Part shown: in pieces, positions 1 through 7,599 of the stretch | How positions within the stretch are numbered: the stretch's first letter is position 1 | Layout of the letters: each line of letters starts with the position of its first letter | NCBI RefSeq assembly: GCF_001563665.1 | Contig: NZ_KQ961850.1 | Location: 95,937-128,980 of the forward strand | Direction: 5' to 3' | DNA from: Gardnerella vaginalis | GTDB lineage: Bacteria; Actinomycetota; Actinomycetes; Actinomycetales; Bifidobacteriaceae | DNA length: 33,044 nt | Notes under the pieces: generated by a model | What the model saw: the letters and a program-made list of their open reading frames with translations, nothing else | Databases searched by the model: none | What the model was told of the DNA's origin: nothing | Program-made: the position numbers and the translations under genes

Positions 1-10
1 GGGGGGGGGG
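1..10. repeat. Poly-G tract at window edge
   Basis: Ten or more consecutive G residues form the left edge, so the true length is unknown. The flanking DNA is strongly AT-rich, which makes the run stand out. It may be a slippage-prone tract in or just after an upstream gene (sepF is usual before yggT in actinobacteria), or an assembly boundary artefact. Confidence 0.6.
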
Positions 11-135
11 CAGGTTCTTTGCCTATAGCACAGTTTTTTCATACAGTAATAGTATACAATCTGTTTAACTTAACTTACAAAATCACATATAATTAAAGAC
101 TACGAATATAAATTGATGGAGTTTACTTAGATAAT

Positions 136-435
136 ATGATTAAAATTTTGTTATTTTTTATAGTACTTGTGTTATCTCTACTTATTGACGCGTATATGAC
201 AATACTATTTTTGCGAGTTATTTTTGATTGGTTGCATGTATTTTTCCCTTCATTGCGTTTTAAAGGTGTGTTAAGTATTATTCTTCGCGTTATTTACTAT
301 CTTACAGATCCGCCTTTAATGTTTTTAAGACGTTATATTCCTCCTATGAATATGGGTAGAATAAGTTTTGATACGTCATTTATTGTTTTGTATTTTGCTT
401 TGATAGTTCTGAAAAATCTTATTTATTTTCTATAA
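136..435 (+). CDS. YggT family small membrane protein
   Basis: This 99-residue protein has two strongly hydrophobic segments, roughly residues 3-30 and 78-98. Between them is a loop with a proline-rich, basic stretch (LTDPPLMFLRRYIPP) typical of YggT proteins. Length and the double-hydrophobic layout fit the family. In actinobacteria yggT usually sits between sepF and wag31, and here it lies directly before wag31, which supports the call. YggT is an inner-membrane protein of poorly defined role, linked by gene neighbourhood to division and cell-wall growth. A GGAG lies 14 bases before the ATG, which is rather far. The spacer to wag31 is 312 bp, so it is probably transcribed separately from wag31. 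Confidence 0.85.
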   Translation: MIKILLFFIVLVLSLLIDAYMTILFLRVIFDWLHVFFPSLRFKGVLSIILRVIYYLTDPPLMFLRRYIPPMNMGRISFDTSFIVLYFALIVLKNLIYFL

Positions 436-747
436 ATAATTTCTAGCGTGTAGATTATTGAAGTTAGTAGTGATTTTAGATGAGAGTTTGAGTCGTGATC
501 TTGATACTAAGATTACAAGAAATGAATAATATGTAGCGCGAGCAATGCTTGAAGAATCCTAAAAAATAATGGATTTAGTGTAGGATTTCCTAGTTATTAT
601 CTAAAAATAAATTAGATATGAAAACAAATATTATTTGTAATTTTATTTTTAATACTCGTGTTTTGATGTAATTGGTGACTCAACGTGGTAGCATCAAAGA
701 GATATATATCTTGGAGCATCGTCCCCAAAAGTGAGGTGTAATGCATT
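436..747 (+). promoter_or_regulatory. Spacer and probable leader of wag31
   Basis: No gene is visible in this 312-bp AT-rich spacer. It holds weak inverted repeats: AATCCTA at 555-561 with TAGGATT at 581-587, and TATCTAA at 598-604 with TTAGATA at 612-618. Nearer the gene, TTTGATG (662-668) can pair with CATCAAA (692-698), followed by the palindrome AGATATATATCT (700-711). A GAGGTG ribosome site at 733-738 lies 9 bases before the wag31 ATG. The 662-711 elements may fold in the 5' UTR. I could not place a convincing -35/-10 pair. Confidence 0.4.
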
Positions 748-2061
748 ATGACTCTTTTAACGCCTAAAGATATTCGAGAGCATACTTTTCAAATTGTTCG
801 TTTTAAAGGCGGATATGACGTTGACGAAGTTGACGATTTTTTGGATCAAGTAACTGAAACTATTGAAGCTCTTGGTCAGCAAGCTGTTCAGGGGCTTGGT
901 GCTTCTACTCAGTCGCTAGGTCAGGATGTTGCTGGATTAAATAAAAAGATTGCTGAGCTTACTTCTCAAGTTGCATCTTTGAATGAAGAAAATGAGTCTT
1001 TGCGCGCATCTTCACAGCAAAATTCAGATAAAGAAGATGTTGTTTCTGCAAAGCTTAGTGAAGCTGAAGAAAGTAATCGCGCGTTGTCTGTGCAAAACGA
1101 GCAGCTTAAAGAACAGCTTGATGCTATGAGCAATCAAATTGATCAGCTTACAGCACAAGCAGCTAAGTCTGATAATGACGATAAAGCTCAAGCTCAGGAG
1201 CTTGAATCAGTTAAACGTGAACGTGATGATTTCCGCGCTAATAGTGAGAATTTGAGTCGTGAGCTTGATTCTATTCGTCAACAACTCGTTGTAACGCAAC
1301 AAGAAAATGTTAAAGTTCAGGATTTGACTCGTCAACTTGAAGAATCTCGTCAGCGTGAAGAGCAATTGCGTCAGCAGGTTTCAAAGTTAGAGCCTAATAC
1401 TGAAACTGGTAGCTTGCAAAAAATTGCTGGAGCTGGCGCTGAAGCAGTAGGTTCTGAACCAGAGCGTGCTACAGCAATGTTGACTCTTGCAATGCAATTG
1501 CATGATCAATATGTTGATAAAGGTAAAGCTAAAGCTCAGCAGATTGTTGAAGAAAGCCAAGCTCGTTATAACGAAGTTATTGCTAAGGCTGATGATTATT
1601 CTAATCGCACTCGTTGCGAAGCAGACGCGTATAGCAAGCAGACTCGTGATGATGCTGATGATTATTCTGCACGTACTCGTTCTGATGCTGATGCTTATGC
1701 TGCTCGTGCTCATAATGAAGCTGATGCTTATTCTGGCAAGGTTCGTCAAGCTGCAGATGATTACTCTAAGCAAGTTCATGATCAAGCAGATCAATATGAA
1801 GCAGAAGTTCAGCATCGTGCTGCAGATTACGATGCAGATACTCGTACTAAGGCTGATGCTTATGCTCGCCAAGTTCGTGAGAATCTTGAGAAGCAAACTA
1901 AGGTTATTGAGGGCAACATTCAGAGTCTTAAGCAATTTGAAACTGAATATCGTACTCGCTTGACTGATTTCCTTGGTCAGCTTGTTGCTCAAGTTTCTGA
2001 CGAAAACGCATATGCTGCTCTTGGTCAGAAGCAGACTTCGAATGAAGATAAGCAGGAATAG
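748..2061 (+). CDS. wag31: DivIVA/Wag31 polar growth and division scaffold
   Basis: This 437-residue protein opens with the DivIVA membrane-targeting domain (LLTPKDIREHTF, then VDEVDDFLDQV, residues 3-34). A long Gln/Glu-rich coiled coil follows (about 60-215). Residues 281-379 are nine consecutive 11-residue repeats built on ADxYSxxxRxx, a hendecad coiled-coil pattern. A further helical segment (380-430) ends the protein. DivIVA/Wag31 proteins bind negatively curved membrane and recruit the wall-synthesis machinery at poles and septum. It is longer than typical Wag31 (about 260-280 residues), mainly because of the coiled-coil repeats. A GAGGTG ribosome site 9 bases upstream supports the ATG at 748. 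Position after yggT and before lspA matches actinobacterial order. Confidence 0.93.
   Translation: MTLLTPKDIREHTFQIVRFKGGYDVDEVDDFLDQVTETIEALGQQAVQGLGASTQSLGQDVAGLNKKIAELTSQVASLNEENESLRASSQQNSDKEDVVSAKLSEAEESNRALSVQNEQLKEQLDAMSNQIDQLTAQAAKSDNDDKAQAQELESVKRERDDFRANSENLSRELDSIRQQLVVTQQENVKVQDLTRQLEESRQREEQLRQQVSKLEPNTETGSLQKIAGAGAEAVGSEPERATAMLTLAMQLHDQYVDKGKAKAQQIVEESQARYNEVIAKADDYSNRTRCEADAYSKQTRDDADDYSARTRSDADAYAARAHNEADAYSGKVRQAADDYSKQVHDQADQYEAEVQHRAADYDADTRTKADAYARQVRENLEKQTKVIEGNIQSLKQFETEYRTRLTDFLGQLVAQVSDENAYAALGQKQTSNEDKQE
1588..1884 (+). repeat. Nine 33-bp coding repeats in wag31
   Basis: Nine in-frame units of 33 bp encode 11-residue repeats, with Ala-Asp-x-Tyr (one unit Ala-Ala-Asp-Tyr) at the start of each: ADDYSNRTRCE, ADAYSKQTRDD, ADDYSARTRSD, ADAYAARAHNE, ADAYSGKVRQA, ADDYSKQVHDQ, ADQYEAEVQHR, AADYDADTRTK, ADAYARQVREN. 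DNA identity between units is partial, so the array looks old and under protein-level selection rather than recently expanded. Confidence 0.9.
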
Positions 2062-2136
2062 TTTTAAAGACTAGCGTAACTTTTAAATGTTTTCGCTTTT
2101 AAGTCGATTCTATTTCTATTACAGATCGGATAAAAA

Positions 2137-2886
2137 TTGACGCATAGAGATGTGCGTGTGGAACGGCTGCGTGTTCGCGCAGCCGTTTTTGCACTAATTG
2201 TTTTTGCTGGCGTAGCATTAGATCGAATAACTAAAATTTGGGCTTTAGCAACGCTTAGTGATGGGAGAAAAGTAGAGATTCTTCCACGTTTGCTTTCTTT
2301 AACTCTTGTACGAAATCCTGGAGCATCTTTTGGTTTAGGATCCTCTTTTACATGGGTTATTAGCATATTAGCTTGTGCTGCTTGTGGTGCAATGATAGCT
2401 GTTCTTAAGCGCACGAAATCTTTGTATTGGACTTTTGCGCTTGCTTTAGCTTTTGCTGGAGCTTTTGGAAATCTTATAGATAGAGCGCAATACGCTGATG
2501 GCTTTTTGGACGGAAAAGTCGTAGATTTTATAAATTACGGCTGGTCTGTTGGTAATGTTGCAGATATTGAACTTTTCGTTGCAGCTCTTTATATAGTTTT
2601 GCTTGTTTTTGTTGGACTTCCTCTTGTGGAAAAAAGTGATAATACGATTAAGGATTTTGCAGAGTCTAATAAGTCTAAGGATTCTGAAGATTCTGATTCT
2701 AATTTTGCAGATTTTAAGGAGTCTGATTCTGAAGATTTTAATTTTGCAAATTCTGATAAGTCTGATTCGTTTGAGAAGAGTGCTAGTAAGTCTGATTCGT
2801 TTAAGAATAAATTTGCAGATTCTGATTCTTTAGATAATGATTCTAAAGAATCTTGTATAGATACTCATTTAGATAGTGAATTATAG
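2137..2886 (+). CDS. lspA: Signal peptidase II with acidic C-terminal tail
   Basis: LspA removes signal peptides from diacylated prolipoproteins in the membrane. The core (residues 10-165) has four membrane segments and the family signatures: DRITKIWAL after the first segment, VRNPGASFG, GNLIDR, and the two catalytic aspartates in GKVVDF (D130) and GNVADI (D143). Residues 166-249 form an unusual hydrophilic tail rich in Ser, Asp, Phe, Lys and Asn, absent from typical 150-200-residue LspA. The start is uncertain: TTG 2137 gives the longest form, while GTG 2152 and GTG 2158 are alternatives, and none has a good ribosome site. A terminator-like hairpin lies inside the first codons. The stop is only 9 bases before rluD, so the two are probably co-transcribed. 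Confidence 0.9.
   Translation: MTHRDVRVERLRVRAAVFALIVFAGVALDRITKIWALATLSDGRKVEILPRLLSLTLVRNPGASFGLGSSFTWVISILACAACGAMIAVLKRTKSLYWTFALALAFAGAFGNLIDRAQYADGFLDGKVVDFINYGWSVGNVADIELFVAALYIVLLVFVGLPLVEKSDNTIKDFAESNKSKDSEDSDSNFADFKESDSEDFNFANSDKSDSFEKSASKSDSFKNKFADSDSLDNDSKESCIDTHLDSEL
2162..2190 (+). terminator. Intrinsic-terminator-like hairpin in lspA start
   Basis: AACGGCTGCG (2162-2171) pairs perfectly with CGCAGCCGTT (2178-2187) around a 6-base loop, and the right arm runs into five Ts (2186-2190). It has the form of a Rho-independent terminator for wag31, yet it overlaps the 5' coding part of lspA (about codons 9-18). Function is inferred from form only. Confidence 0.55.
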
Positions 2887-2895
2887 AGAGCGTGT

Positions 2896-3810
2896 ATGAG
2901 CGATTCTTTATTGCCGATTCCTAGTGAACTCGTTGGAAGTCGTTTTGATATAGCATTATCAAAAATGATAAGTGTTTCTAGAGCAAATGCAATATCTTTA
3001 ATTGATAGCGGGCAAGCAAAAATTGCAGATAAAAAATCTCATAAATCATCTATTTTGCAAAATGGCGATTTAATTATACTTTCTAAAAAAGAAGATATAG
3101 TTTCTAAACCTGTTTTGTGTAATATGCAAATCGTGTATAACGATGATGACATTGTAGTCGTAGATAAGCCTGTGGGAGTGGCTGCTCATGCAGCTGCTGG
3201 ATGGGAAGGTGCAACTGTAGTAGAAAACCTTCTTGCTATGGGTATAAACATTAACGTAACAAAATGCGAATCTTATAGACGAGGAATAGTAAGTCGATTA
3301 GATGTTGGTACTAGTGGACTTATGTTAGTGTGCAAATCTGATTTAGCTTATGAAGTTATGAAACAGCAGTTTAAAAATCATGATGTTATAAAAATCTATC
3401 ATGCTTTAGTGCAAGGAAATATTAAACAAGATAAGGCTACTATTGATGCTCCAATTGGTAGAGCAAAAGTTTGCGATTTTCGTTTTACTGTAACTGAATC
3501 AGGAAAGCCTGCGATTACACATTGGGATGTTATAGAGCGCTTTAGGGGAGCTACTTTAGTAAAAGTTAATTTAGAAACAGGTAGAACGCATCAAATTCGC
3601 GTTCATTTCTCGTCAATAGGACATCCTGTTGTTGGGGACCCTATGTATGGAGCAAATCCTCAATTAAGTAAGACTTTGGGGCTTTCTAGGCAGTGGCTTC
3701 ATGCAATGACTCTAAAATTTAAGCATCCTCGTACGAATAAATTGATTGTTTTAGAGTCAAAATATCCTTCAGATTTGCAACACGCTTTGCAGGCCGTGCG
3801 CCAATTATGA
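2896..3810 (+). CDS. rluD: RluD-type 23S rRNA pseudouridine synthase
   Basis: This 304-residue protein has an N-terminal S4-like RNA-binding domain (about residues 10-70, GSRFDIALSKM through NGDLIILSKKE). An RsuA/RluA catalytic domain follows, with GIVSRLDVGTSGLML, whose Asp is the family nucleophile. The downstream motif LETGRTHQIRVHFSSIGHPVVGD is also diagnostic. The RluA/RluD class isomerises uridines in 23S rRNA, and the exact target cannot be read from sequence. It lies between lspA and dnaE, as in other actinobacteria. The usual HRLD is SRLD here, and the catalytic Asp is kept. The ATG is 9 bases after the lspA stop, with a weak AGAGAG upstream. Confidence 0.92.
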   Translation: MSDSLLPIPSELVGSRFDIALSKMISVSRANAISLIDSGQAKIADKKSHKSSILQNGDLIILSKKEDIVSKPVLCNMQIVYNDDDIVVVDKPVGVAAHAAAGWEGATVVENLLAMGININVTKCESYRRGIVSRLDVGTSGLMLVCKSDLAYEVMKQQFKNHDVIKIYHALVQGNIKQDKATIDAPIGRAKVCDFRFTVTESGKPAITHWDVIERFRGATLVKVNLETGRTHQIRVHFSSIGHPVVGDPMYGANPQLSKTLGLSRQWLHAMTLKFKHPRTNKLIVLESKYPSDLQHALQAVRQL

Positions 3811-3846
3811 AAGAGAGCATATTTATAAAACAGGTCATATTGAATC

Positions 3847-3854
3847 TATAAAAT
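3847..3854 (+). promoter_or_regulatory. Possible -10 box of a leaderless dnaE mRNA
   Basis: TATAAAAT ends 7 bases before the dnaE ATG at 3862, which would place the transcription start at or next to the start codon. No Shine-Dalgarno is visible. The -35 is poor (TTTATA at 3822-3827, 19-base spacing). Confidence 0.35.
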
Positions 3855-3861
3855 AGCGACT

Positions 3862-6800
3862 ATGACACATCCAGAAACTTCTTTTGTTCACTTGCACAAT
3901 CATACGCATTATTCGCTTTTAGACGGTGCTTCTAAGATTCCAGATTTAGTTGCGCGCGCAAAAGAGTTAGGTATGCCAGCTATTGCGATTACAGATCACG
4001 GAAATATGCATGGCGCATACGAAATGTGGAGCACTGCTGTAAAGAACGGTATTAAGCCTATTATTGGAATCGAAGCTTATGTTACTCCAGAAACAGCCAG
4101 ACAAGACAAAAGCCGAGTTCATTGGGGAACTGAAGAACAAAGAAGTGACGATGTTTCTGGCGGTGGATTGATTACACACATGACAATGTGGGCTCAAAAT
4201 GATGAAGGACTCGAGAATCTTATTAAAGCGTCTTCTATAGCTAATCTTGAAGGTCTTGTTATGAGATATCCTCGTATGGATAAAGACTTGCTTTCAACTT
4301 ATTCTAAAGGCGTTATAGCGTCTTCTGGATGCCCATCTGGAATTATTCAAACTCGTCTTCGTCTAGGACAATTTGATGAAGCTCTTAGAGCAGCTGGAGA
4401 GTTTCAAGATATTTTTGGGAAAGATAACTTTTTCATAGAATTGATGAATCACGGTCTTTCTATTGAAACTCGAGTTACAAAAGATTTGCTTGAGATTTCT
4501 AAGAAGTTGAATGCTCCTCTTCTTGCTACTAACGATTTACATTATGTTCGAGAAGAAGATCGTGAATCACAAGATGCAATGCTTTGTATAAATTCTGGTT
4601 CTAGACTAGACGATCCAAATCGTTTTAAGTTTGACGGTTCTGGGTATTACTTAAAGTCTGCAGAGCAAATGCGTGAGCTTTTTAAAGAATTCCCTGAAGC
4701 TTGTGATAATACTTTAGAAATTGCTCGTAGATGCAATGTTATGTTTGATGACGGTGAAGATGGCGCTTTTATGCCAAAATTTGACTGCCCTGAAGGTTGG
4801 GATGAAACTTCGCTGTTTCTTAAAAAAGTAGAAGAAGGTTTGGAACGTAGGTATGACAATAACGTTCCTATTGAAGTGCTTAAACAAGCAGACTACGAGT
4901 GTGGCGTTATATGTCAAATGCAATTCTGCGGATACTTCCTTGTCGTTGCAGATTATATTAACTGGGCTAAAGAGCATGGTGTTATGGTTGGTCCTGGTCG
5001 AGGAAGTGCAGCAGGCGCGATGGTTGCGTATGCAATGGGAATCACTGAATTAGATCCTATGAAGCATGGTTTGATTTTTGAACGATTCTTGAATCCTGAG
5101 CGCGTGTCTTTACCTGATATTGACGTTGATTTTGACCCTGATGGACGAGCTAAAGTTCTTGAATATGTTGGTGAAAAATATGGTAAAGATAAAGTAGCAC
5201 AATGTGTTATTTATGGAACTATTAAAACTAAGCAAGCTCTTAAAGATGCTGCTCGAATAATGGGTTACGAGTTTTCAGTTGGAGAAAAAATAACGAAAAT
5301 TTTACCTCCTGCAAAAAACGGTAAAGATATGAGTTTGCGTGAGATTTTTGACGAAAATTCTAAGCGTTATGCTGAAGCTCGAGAATTCCGTGAAATGTAT
5401 GGTTCAGATGAAGATATAAAGAAAATTACAGGAGAAGCAAGAGGTATTGAAGGTTTGATTCGTCAAACTGGTGTGCATGCTTGTGCAACAATAATGGGAT
5501 CTGAGCCTATAACTAATACTTCTCCTCTTCTTGAACGTACTGATGGAACTATTACAACAACTTTTGAATATCACACTTGCGAAACTCTTGGCTTAGTTAA
5601 GATGGACTTTTTGGGTCTTTCTAACTTAACTGTTATTAGAGATACTATTCGAAATGTTGAGAATAATCGTCATACAAAAATTGATTATACGAAAATACCT
5701 TTAGACGATAAAGAAACTTACAAACTTCTTGCAAGAGGAGATACTTTAGGAGTTTTCCAGCTTGATTCTGATGGTATGCGAGCTCTTCTTCGTACTTTAA
5801 AGCCAGATAATTTTAACGATATTTCGGCTTTGATCGCGCTTTATAGGCCAGGTCCTATGGATATGGATTCTCATACAAACTATGCTAAGCGTAAGAATGG
5901 TTTGCAAAAGATTACGCCTATTCATCCAGAAGTTGCAGAGCCATTAAAAGATGTTCTAGGCGAAACTTATGGTTTGATTGTTTATCAAGAGCAGGTGCAA
6001 TCTGCTGCGCGTATTTTAGCAGGGTATAGCCTTGGTAAGGCAGATGTTTTGCGTCGAGCTATGGGTAAGAAGAAGCCAGAAGTGTTGGCTAAAGAGAAAA
6101 TCCCGTTCTTTAAAGGTATGCAAGAGCATGGGTATTCTAAAGAAGCTGCTCAAGCTGTGTGGGATGTTTTAGTTCCATTCTCTGGTTACGCGTTTAATAA
6201 AGCTCATTCTGCTGCATACGGTTTGATTTCATATTGGACTGCTTACTTAAAAACGCATTATCCGGTTGAATTTATGGCTGCGTTACTCCAAAACGAACGT
6301 ACGAATAAAGATAAGACTGCACTGTATTTAGGTGAAGCAAGGCGCATGGGAATTCGCATTTTACCTCCTGATGTTAATGAATCAGTATTAGAGTATTCTG
6401 CTGTAGGCGATGTTGTGCGATTCGGTCTTGGCGCAATTAGAAACGTTGGAGATAAAGCTGTAAAAGATATTATTGCTGAACGTGAATCTTCTAGAGGACG
6501 TTTTGTGAATTTCAAAGATTTCGTTAAAAGAGTTTCTTTCGATGCTCTTAACAGAAGGCTTGTTGAATCTTTGATTAAAGCTGGAGCTTTCGATTCTATT
6601 GATCCTAATAGGCGTGCTATTTGGGAAATTTGTGGACAAATGATAGATTCTGTAATACCTATTAAGCGTAAGCAATTGGAAGGTCAGTTTGATTTATTCT
6701 CTAGTATTGATGAAGATAATACAGATCAGTCGTTTTTAGGTGATGCTGAAGTAAATGTTCCTGATGTAGAAGAATGGGATAAAAAAACAAAGCTTAATTT

Positions 6801-7422
6801 TGAGCGTGAAATGTTAGGACTTTATGTTTCTGATCATCCTTTGAGCGGTCTTTCTGCTGTTTTAACTAGCTTGAGTGATATGAGTATTGCTGAATTGATT
6901 GATAAAGCAAAAACTATGAATGACCGCACTCAAGTGACTTTAGCGGGTCTAATTACTGGTGTAGATAGACGTGTTTCTAAACAAGGTAATGCGTGGGCAA
7001 TAATCACACTGGAAGATATGGAAAGTTCCATACAATGTATGTTTTTCAGCAAAGCATATGAAGCTGCTGCAAATGATTTTGCGATTGATCAAGTAGCTCA
7101 AATTCGAGGAGTAGTTGAGGTTCGCGATGAAACAGTTTCTTTGCGCGGTAAATATTTTGAAATACCTTCTTTGGAATCTGTAGATTCAAGGCCTCTTAAT
7201 ATTGTTCTTCCTCATATGAGTATCAATAAATCTAAATTAGACAAGTTGAGTTCTATATTATGTGAGCATCCGGGTTGTTGCGAAGTTAATTTAGCTATTG
7301 TTGACGATCAAGGAAATTCGAAAGTATTTGTATTTGGAGATAAGTTTAGAGTTAAACGTGATACTTCGCTTTTTGCTGAAATTAAAATACTATTCGGTCC
7401 TAGTTGCTTGCCAAGCGCGTGA
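3862..7422 (+). CDS. dnaE: DNA polymerase III alpha subunit
   Basis: This 1186-residue protein is close to E. coli DnaE (1160) and is the replicative polymerase subunit. The N-terminal PHP domain keeps the histidine cluster (HLHNHTHYSLLDG, residues 10-22) and ITDHGNMHG. The polymerase core has GPGRGSAAG and the catalytic motif PDIDVDFD, with metal-binding D421 and D423. A helix-hairpin-helix region and an OB-fold (VTLAGLITGVDRRVSKQGNAW) follow, and the C-terminal tau/clamp-interaction part ends the protein. No intein or frameshift is seen. No ribosome site precedes the ATG, but TATAAAAT (3847-3854) ends 7 bases before it, so a leaderless transcript is possible. Confidence 0.97.
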   Translation: MTHPETSFVHLHNHTHYSLLDGASKIPDLVARAKELGMPAIAITDHGNMHGAYEMWSTAVKNGIKPIIGIEAYVTPETARQDKSRVHWGTEEQRSDDVSGGGLITHMTMWAQNDEGLENLIKASSIANLEGLVMRYPRMDKDLLSTYSKGVIASSGCPSGIIQTRLRLGQFDEALRAAGEFQDIFGKDNFFIELMNHGLSIETRVTKDLLEISKKLNAPLLATNDLHYVREEDRESQDAMLCINSGSRLDDPNRFKFDGSGYYLKSAEQMRELFKEFPEACDNTLEIARRCNVMFDDGEDGAFMPKFDCPEGWDETSLFLKKVEEGLERRYDNNVPIEVLKQADYECGVICQMQFCGYFLVVADYINWAKEHGVMVGPGRGSAAGAMVAYAMGITELDPMKHGLIFERFLNPERVSLPDIDVDFDPDGRAKVLEYVGEKYGKDKVAQCVIYGTIKTKQALKDAARIMGYEFSVGEKITKILPPAKNGKDMSLREIFDENSKRYAEAREFREMYGSDEDIKKITGEARGIEGLIRQTGVHACATIMGSEPITNTSPLLERTDGTITTTFEYHTCETLGLVKMDFLGLSNLTVIRDTIRNVENNRHTKIDYTKIPLDDKETYKLLARGDTLGVFQLDSDGMRALLRTLKPDNFNDISALIALYRPGPMDMDSHTNYAKRKNGLQKITPIHPEVAEPLKDVLGETYGLIVYQEQVQSAARILAGYSLGKADVLRRAMGKKKPEVLAKEKIPFFKGMQEHGYSKEAAQAVWDVLVPFSGYAFNKAHSAAYGLISYWTAYLKTHYPVEFMAALLQNERTNKDKTALYLGEARRMGIRILPPDVNESVLEYSAVGDVVRFGLGAIRNVGDKAVKDIIAERESSRGRFVNFKDFVKRVSFDALNRRLVESLIKAGAFDSIDPNRRAIWEICGQMIDSVIPIKRKQLEGQFDLFSSIDEDNTDQSFLGDAEVNVPDVEEWDKKTKLNFEREMLGLYVSDHPLSGLSAVLTSLSDMSIAELIDKAKTMNDRTQVTLAGLITGVDRRVSKQGNAWAIITLEDMESSIQCMFFSKAYEAAANDFAIDQVAQIRGVVEVRDETVSLRGKYFEIPSLESVDSRPLNIVLPHMSINKSKLDKLSSILCEHPGCCEVNLAIVDDQGNSKVFVFGDKFRVKRDTSLFAEIKILFGPSCLPSA

Positions 7423-7599
7423 TTATTTTAATTGAAGTGATTAACGTATAGCGTATTCGATTTAACTTATTGTAAAATAGGTAGAATATAAGCTGAATTT
7501 TGTAAATATTTGTGATGTTTACAATAATGTGTTTAATATGCTGATTGAGAAGCTCTAGTGAAAGATGATGAAAGTAGTTTTAAGAAGCGGAGTATTAAG

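Noticed and set aside
1588..1884. Regular 33-bp spacing in wag31 considered as a CRISPR-like array
   Set aside because: The units are contiguous coding repeats with no unique spacers and lie in frame in a clear DivIVA protein.
1387..1992. Long open antisense frame (about 200 codons) opposite wag31
   Set aside because: It is produced by the codon pattern of the wag31 repeats. Its product is a biased Ile/Ser/Leu-rich sequence with no family signature, no ribosome site and no upstream promoter.
7501..7523. TGTAAA/TTTACA inverted repeat as an operator before the unknown gene
   Set aside because: The arms are only 6 bp, AT-rich and widely spaced, so they are not distinguishable from chance.
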